18,263 nucleotides of DNA from positions 1 to 18,263 of the forward strand of contig CAYOVG010000117.1 in assembly GCA_964407285.1 (NCBI GenBank), given 5' to 3'. A program made the translations under genes and the position numbers. Each line of letters opens with the position of its first letter. The stretch's first letter is position 1. This document shows, in pieces, positions 16,254 through 18,263 of the stretch. Source of the stretch: CAYOVG01 sp964407285 (GTDB taxonomy: Bacteria > Desulfobacterota > Syntrophobacteria > Syntrophobacterales > Syntrophobacteraceae). The notes below the pieces were generated by a model that saw only the letters and a program-made list of their open reading frames with translations, had not been told where the DNA came from and searched no databases.

Positions 16254-17852
16254 CTACGTGTCGGCGGCCCTTCCTCCGGGAACGATCCGGCGCTTCAGGG
16301 ACGCGCCTTTTTCGAGGAAGGGTCCAATGAGATCGGGGATGAATCGGATCGAAAGCAGTACGAAAACCGTTCCGAAAAAGAGCGCGCTCAATAGAAGAAT
16401 CAGGCAGGCCTCCAGGTAGGGATGGGAATGAAAACTCCAGGACGCGAGGAACCCCGACCTGGTCAGGAAGACCACGGGCGCGCACGCCACGGCGGATATT
16501 CCGCCGACTTTCAACAGCGCGACACCGAGTCCGGAAAACGCCTCACTCCCGAACCGGCGTGTCCACCACGCCCCCAAAACGAGGGCGTACAAAACAACCG
16601 ACAGGCTGCTTGCAGCCGCAACTCCGGTTGCGCCCAGCGAACCGGAGAGGAAATAGTAGGCGGGGATGGAAGCGGCTGTGGCGAGGGTCCCCAGGATGGT
16701 TGGAGAAAGCGTGTCCTGCCGGGCGTAGAATCCTCTGCCGAGGATCTGCTGTCCCCCCCAGAACAGGACGGCCGCCATGAATATATTGAGGAGGCCCGAG
16801 GTCCTGGCGGTATCGTCGGCATTGAAGCGCCCCTGCTCGAAAATGAGCCGTATAGCGGGTTCCGAAACCGTGGCCATCCAGGCGGAGAGCGGCAGTAAGA
16901 GCACGAGGGTGTTTCGTAGCGCGCTGTTCAGAGTTGCGTGGAATCGCCGGTAATCTTTCCTGGCCAGGAGTTCGGCCATGAATGGATAGGAAGCCACTCC
17001 CGCCGCCTGCGCCACCACCGCCACGGGCACCAGCATGATGCGCCTGGCGTAGTTGAGCCAACTGACGGCGCCCGTCCCGGCCATGGAACCGAATACGCGC
17101 ACCAGTTGCTCGTCCAACACTATGACCGACTGGCCGAGCATGAGAGGGAGCGCGACGATGATGAATTTCCTGAGTCCCGGATGGTACGGCGTCGGGCGAA
17201 GCCTCAGGCCCCCGCCGTGGAGTACGGCCAGGTACGGCAGAACCACGAAGCCCGCTACCGCCCCCAGCAATACTCCCCAGCAAAACCCCTCCATTCCCCT
17301 CGAACGCCACAGAACTCCGCACAGGATAATGAACAGGTTGTAGACGAGCGGCGACAAGGCCGGGACGGCGAACTGCTTACGCATATAGAGAATGGCGGAA
17401 AGGCAGGAACCGGCCAGGAAGCAGATTTGCGCCGGCATGACGATCCGCAGGAAGAAGGCGAGGCGCATCCGTGCGTCGCCCGTTATTCCGGGAGCGGCCA
17501 GGTGAGCCAGGCTCGGGGCGAAATACATCGCTACCGACGTCGCAACGGCGACAAGAAGAATCACCCAGGTGAAGACCGCGGAGAAAAACCTCCAGCCGTC
17601 TTCCTGGTCTTTTTCGAAATAGGTGGTAAGGAGCGGGATGAGCGTAATCGAAAAATAAGCGCCGGCAAGGAGATAGTTGATGAAATCCGGGATGACGAAT
17701 GCGGCGAAGTAAAGGTCGGACTCCTGAGTCGCTCCGAAGAGGTATGAAATTATCTTGTCCCGCGCCAGTCCCATGAAGCGCGAAATCAGAAAGCTGATCC
17801 CAAGGATGAGAGACGCCCATCCCATCTCCTGCCGGCGGTTCCAGAAAGCCAT
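16254..17852 (-). CDS. murJ: Lipid II flippase MurJ (MviN family)
   Basis: A 532-residue polytopic inner-membrane protein of the MOP exporter superfamily that flips lipid II to the periplasmic face for peptidoglycan synthesis. It has the MurJ N-terminal pattern ISFLISRFMGLARDKIISYLFG and the early segment SDLYFAAFVIPDFINYLLA, where Arg and Asp line the central cavity. PLMLGQSVIVLDEQLVRVF, the loop RLIFEQGRFNADDTARTSGLL, and GFYARQDTLSP with its following helices are typical of the family. About 14 hydrophobic segments, near the usual length. It ends in a basic cytoplasmic tail. The ATG at 17852 has only a weak GAAAGAG-type site. Divergent from tRNA-Arg; no cell-wall genes adjoin, so it stands alone with the PilZ gene downstream. 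Polysaccharide flippases of the same superfamily are the alternative, but the motifs fit MurJ. Confidence 0.95.
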   Translation of the reverse strand: MAFWNRRQEMGWASLILGISFLISRFMGLARDKIISYLFGATQESDLYFAAFVIPDFINYLLAGAYFSITLIPLLTTYFEKDQEDGWRFFSAVFTWVILLVAVATSVAMYFAPSLAHLAAPGITGDARMRLAFFLRIVMPAQICFLAGSCLSAILYMRKQFAVPALSPLVYNLFIILCGVLWRSRGMEGFCWGVLLGAVAGFVVLPYLAVLHGGGLRLRPTPYHPGLRKFIIVALPLMLGQSVIVLDEQLVRVFGSMAGTGAVSWLNYARRIMLVPVAVVAQAAGVASYPFMAELLARKDYRRFHATLNSALRNTLVLLLPLSAWMATVSEPAIRLIFEQGRFNADDTARTSGLLNIFMAAVLFWGGQQILGRGFYARQDTLSPTILGTLATAASIPAYYFLSGSLGATGVAAASSLSVVLYALVLGAWWTRRFGSEAFSGLGVALLKVGGISAVACAPVVFLTRSGFLASWSFHSHPYLEACLILLLSALFFGTVFVLLSIRFIPDLIGPFLEKGASLKRRIVPGGRAADT

Positions 17853-17975
17853 AATCGCGAAGCTCTTTCAAAAACGGCAAAATTAGATAAATTACCAGCA
17901 CTTGACCTCACAAGGCAAAATTTCCCTTGCTAAGATCGCCAAATTCAGTTAAAAGGATTGCGTACAAAGCAATGA

Positions 17976-18049
17976 GCGCCCATAGCTCAGCTGGATAGAG
18001 TGCCGGACTACGAATCCGTAGGTCGCACGTTCGAATCGTGCTGGGCGCG
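17976..18049 (+). tRNA. tRNA-Arg (anticodon ACG)
   Basis: A full cloverleaf. Acceptor GCGCCCA/TGGGCGC is perfect, D-stem GCTC/GAGT, anticodon loop CTACGAA with anticodon ACG (reads CGN, A34 presumably converted to inosine by TadA), T-stem GCACG/CGTGC with loop TTCGAAT, discriminator G. The outermost anticodon-stem pair is C-T, a mismatch. CCA is not encoded. A strong terminator follows directly. Divergent from murJ. Confidence 0.97.
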
Positions 18050-18060
18050 TCAAGCAAATC

Positions 18061-18094
18061 AAGGGGTTACTGGAAATCCGGTAACCCCTTTTTC
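18061..18094 (+). terminator. Intrinsic terminator of tRNA-Arg
   Basis: AAGGGGTTAC (18061-18070) and GTAACCCCTT (18081-18090) pair perfectly; the stem extends to 13 pairs through TGG/CCG with a 4-base loop AAAT and is followed by a T-run (18089-18093). It starts 12 bases after the tRNA. Confidence 0.95.
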
Positions 18095-18263
18095 TTTGTC
18101 TCGTCATTTTGTCCCGCTCCTATCCCGCTTTTTTAAATTAAGGCCCATGATGGTAATTGATACTCGAAGCACTCTCTACACTATGCTGCAAAAAAAAGAA
18201 ACCCTCATTGATTGAGAATTCTGGTCCGCAGGAATCCGTTGAAATTCAATAGACTTAGGAGTA
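18095..18263. other. AT-rich region past tRNA-Arg, nothing recognised
   Basis: The final ~170 bases are clearly more AT-rich than the rest of the window. No frame with a ribosome site starts here and keeps open to the edge in a convincing way. No second copy of the tRNA 3' end lies within the window, so an integrated element cannot be shown, though a tRNA-flanking change in composition is a usual mark of an integration site. Confidence 0.4.

Noticed and set aside
17902..17936. TTGACC and TAAGAT as a tRNA promoter
   Set aside because: The gap is 23 bases, too long for a sigma70 promoter; I could not find a better pairing.
18000..18215. A 71-codon frame over tRNA-Arg
   Set aside because: It begins inside the tRNA and crosses its terminator.

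Overview
The window looks like a chromosomal segment of a GC-rich, anaerobic, sulfur-metabolising Desulfobacterota (deltaproteobacterium), perhaps near the Syntrophobacterales. The evidence is an HrcA/CIRCE heat-shock operon, a DUF39 plus NIL-ferredoxin pair (the homocysteine route typical of sulfate reducers and methanogens), a Sat-APS kinase fusion, and a TPR plus periplasmic-binding-fold lipoprotein. Genus assignment is inference. I see no phage, IS element, CRISPR array or rRNA.

Layout. 1-2536 (+): the 3' part of a large uncharacterised membrane protein cut by the window edge. 2537-2842: a convergent intergenic patch of heptamer-based direct repeats and a 10-bp palindrome. 2843-4547 (-): the two-gene DUF39/NIL-ferredoxin operon, with a palindrome at its possible promoter. 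4835-5886 (-): a UbiA-family prenyltransferase with a TTG start and a clear terminator. 6193-6489 (-): a small helical protein of unknown function. 6837-7298 (-): an FmdB-type zinc-ribbon gene with both a near-consensus sigma70 promoter and a strong terminator. 7342-9276 (-): an LpoA/LppC-like lipoprotein. 9421-13287 (-): dnaK, grpE and hrcA in the order hrcA-grpE-dnaK, led by a perfect CIRCE operator. 13480-15195 (+): a Sat-CysC fusion whose Sat half has lost signature catalytic residues. 15368-15994 (-): a PilZ/YcgR-like protein. 16254-17852 (-): the lipid II flippase MurJ. 17976-18094 (+): tRNA-Arg(ACG) with a terminator. 18095-18263: no gene seen.

How the genes fit together. HrcA represses its own operon through CIRCE and controls supply of DnaK and GrpE; dnaJ is not in this window. 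DUF39 and NIL-ferredoxin probably form homocysteine from aspartate semialdehyde and sulfide. MurJ and the LpoA-like lipoprotein both point to envelope and peptidoglycan work but are unlinked. The most unusual item is the Sat-CysC fusion: its APS kinase motifs are intact, while the Sat domain has Tyr and Gln in place of the two histidines of the HxxH motif and Tyr in place of the Arg of GRDHAG.
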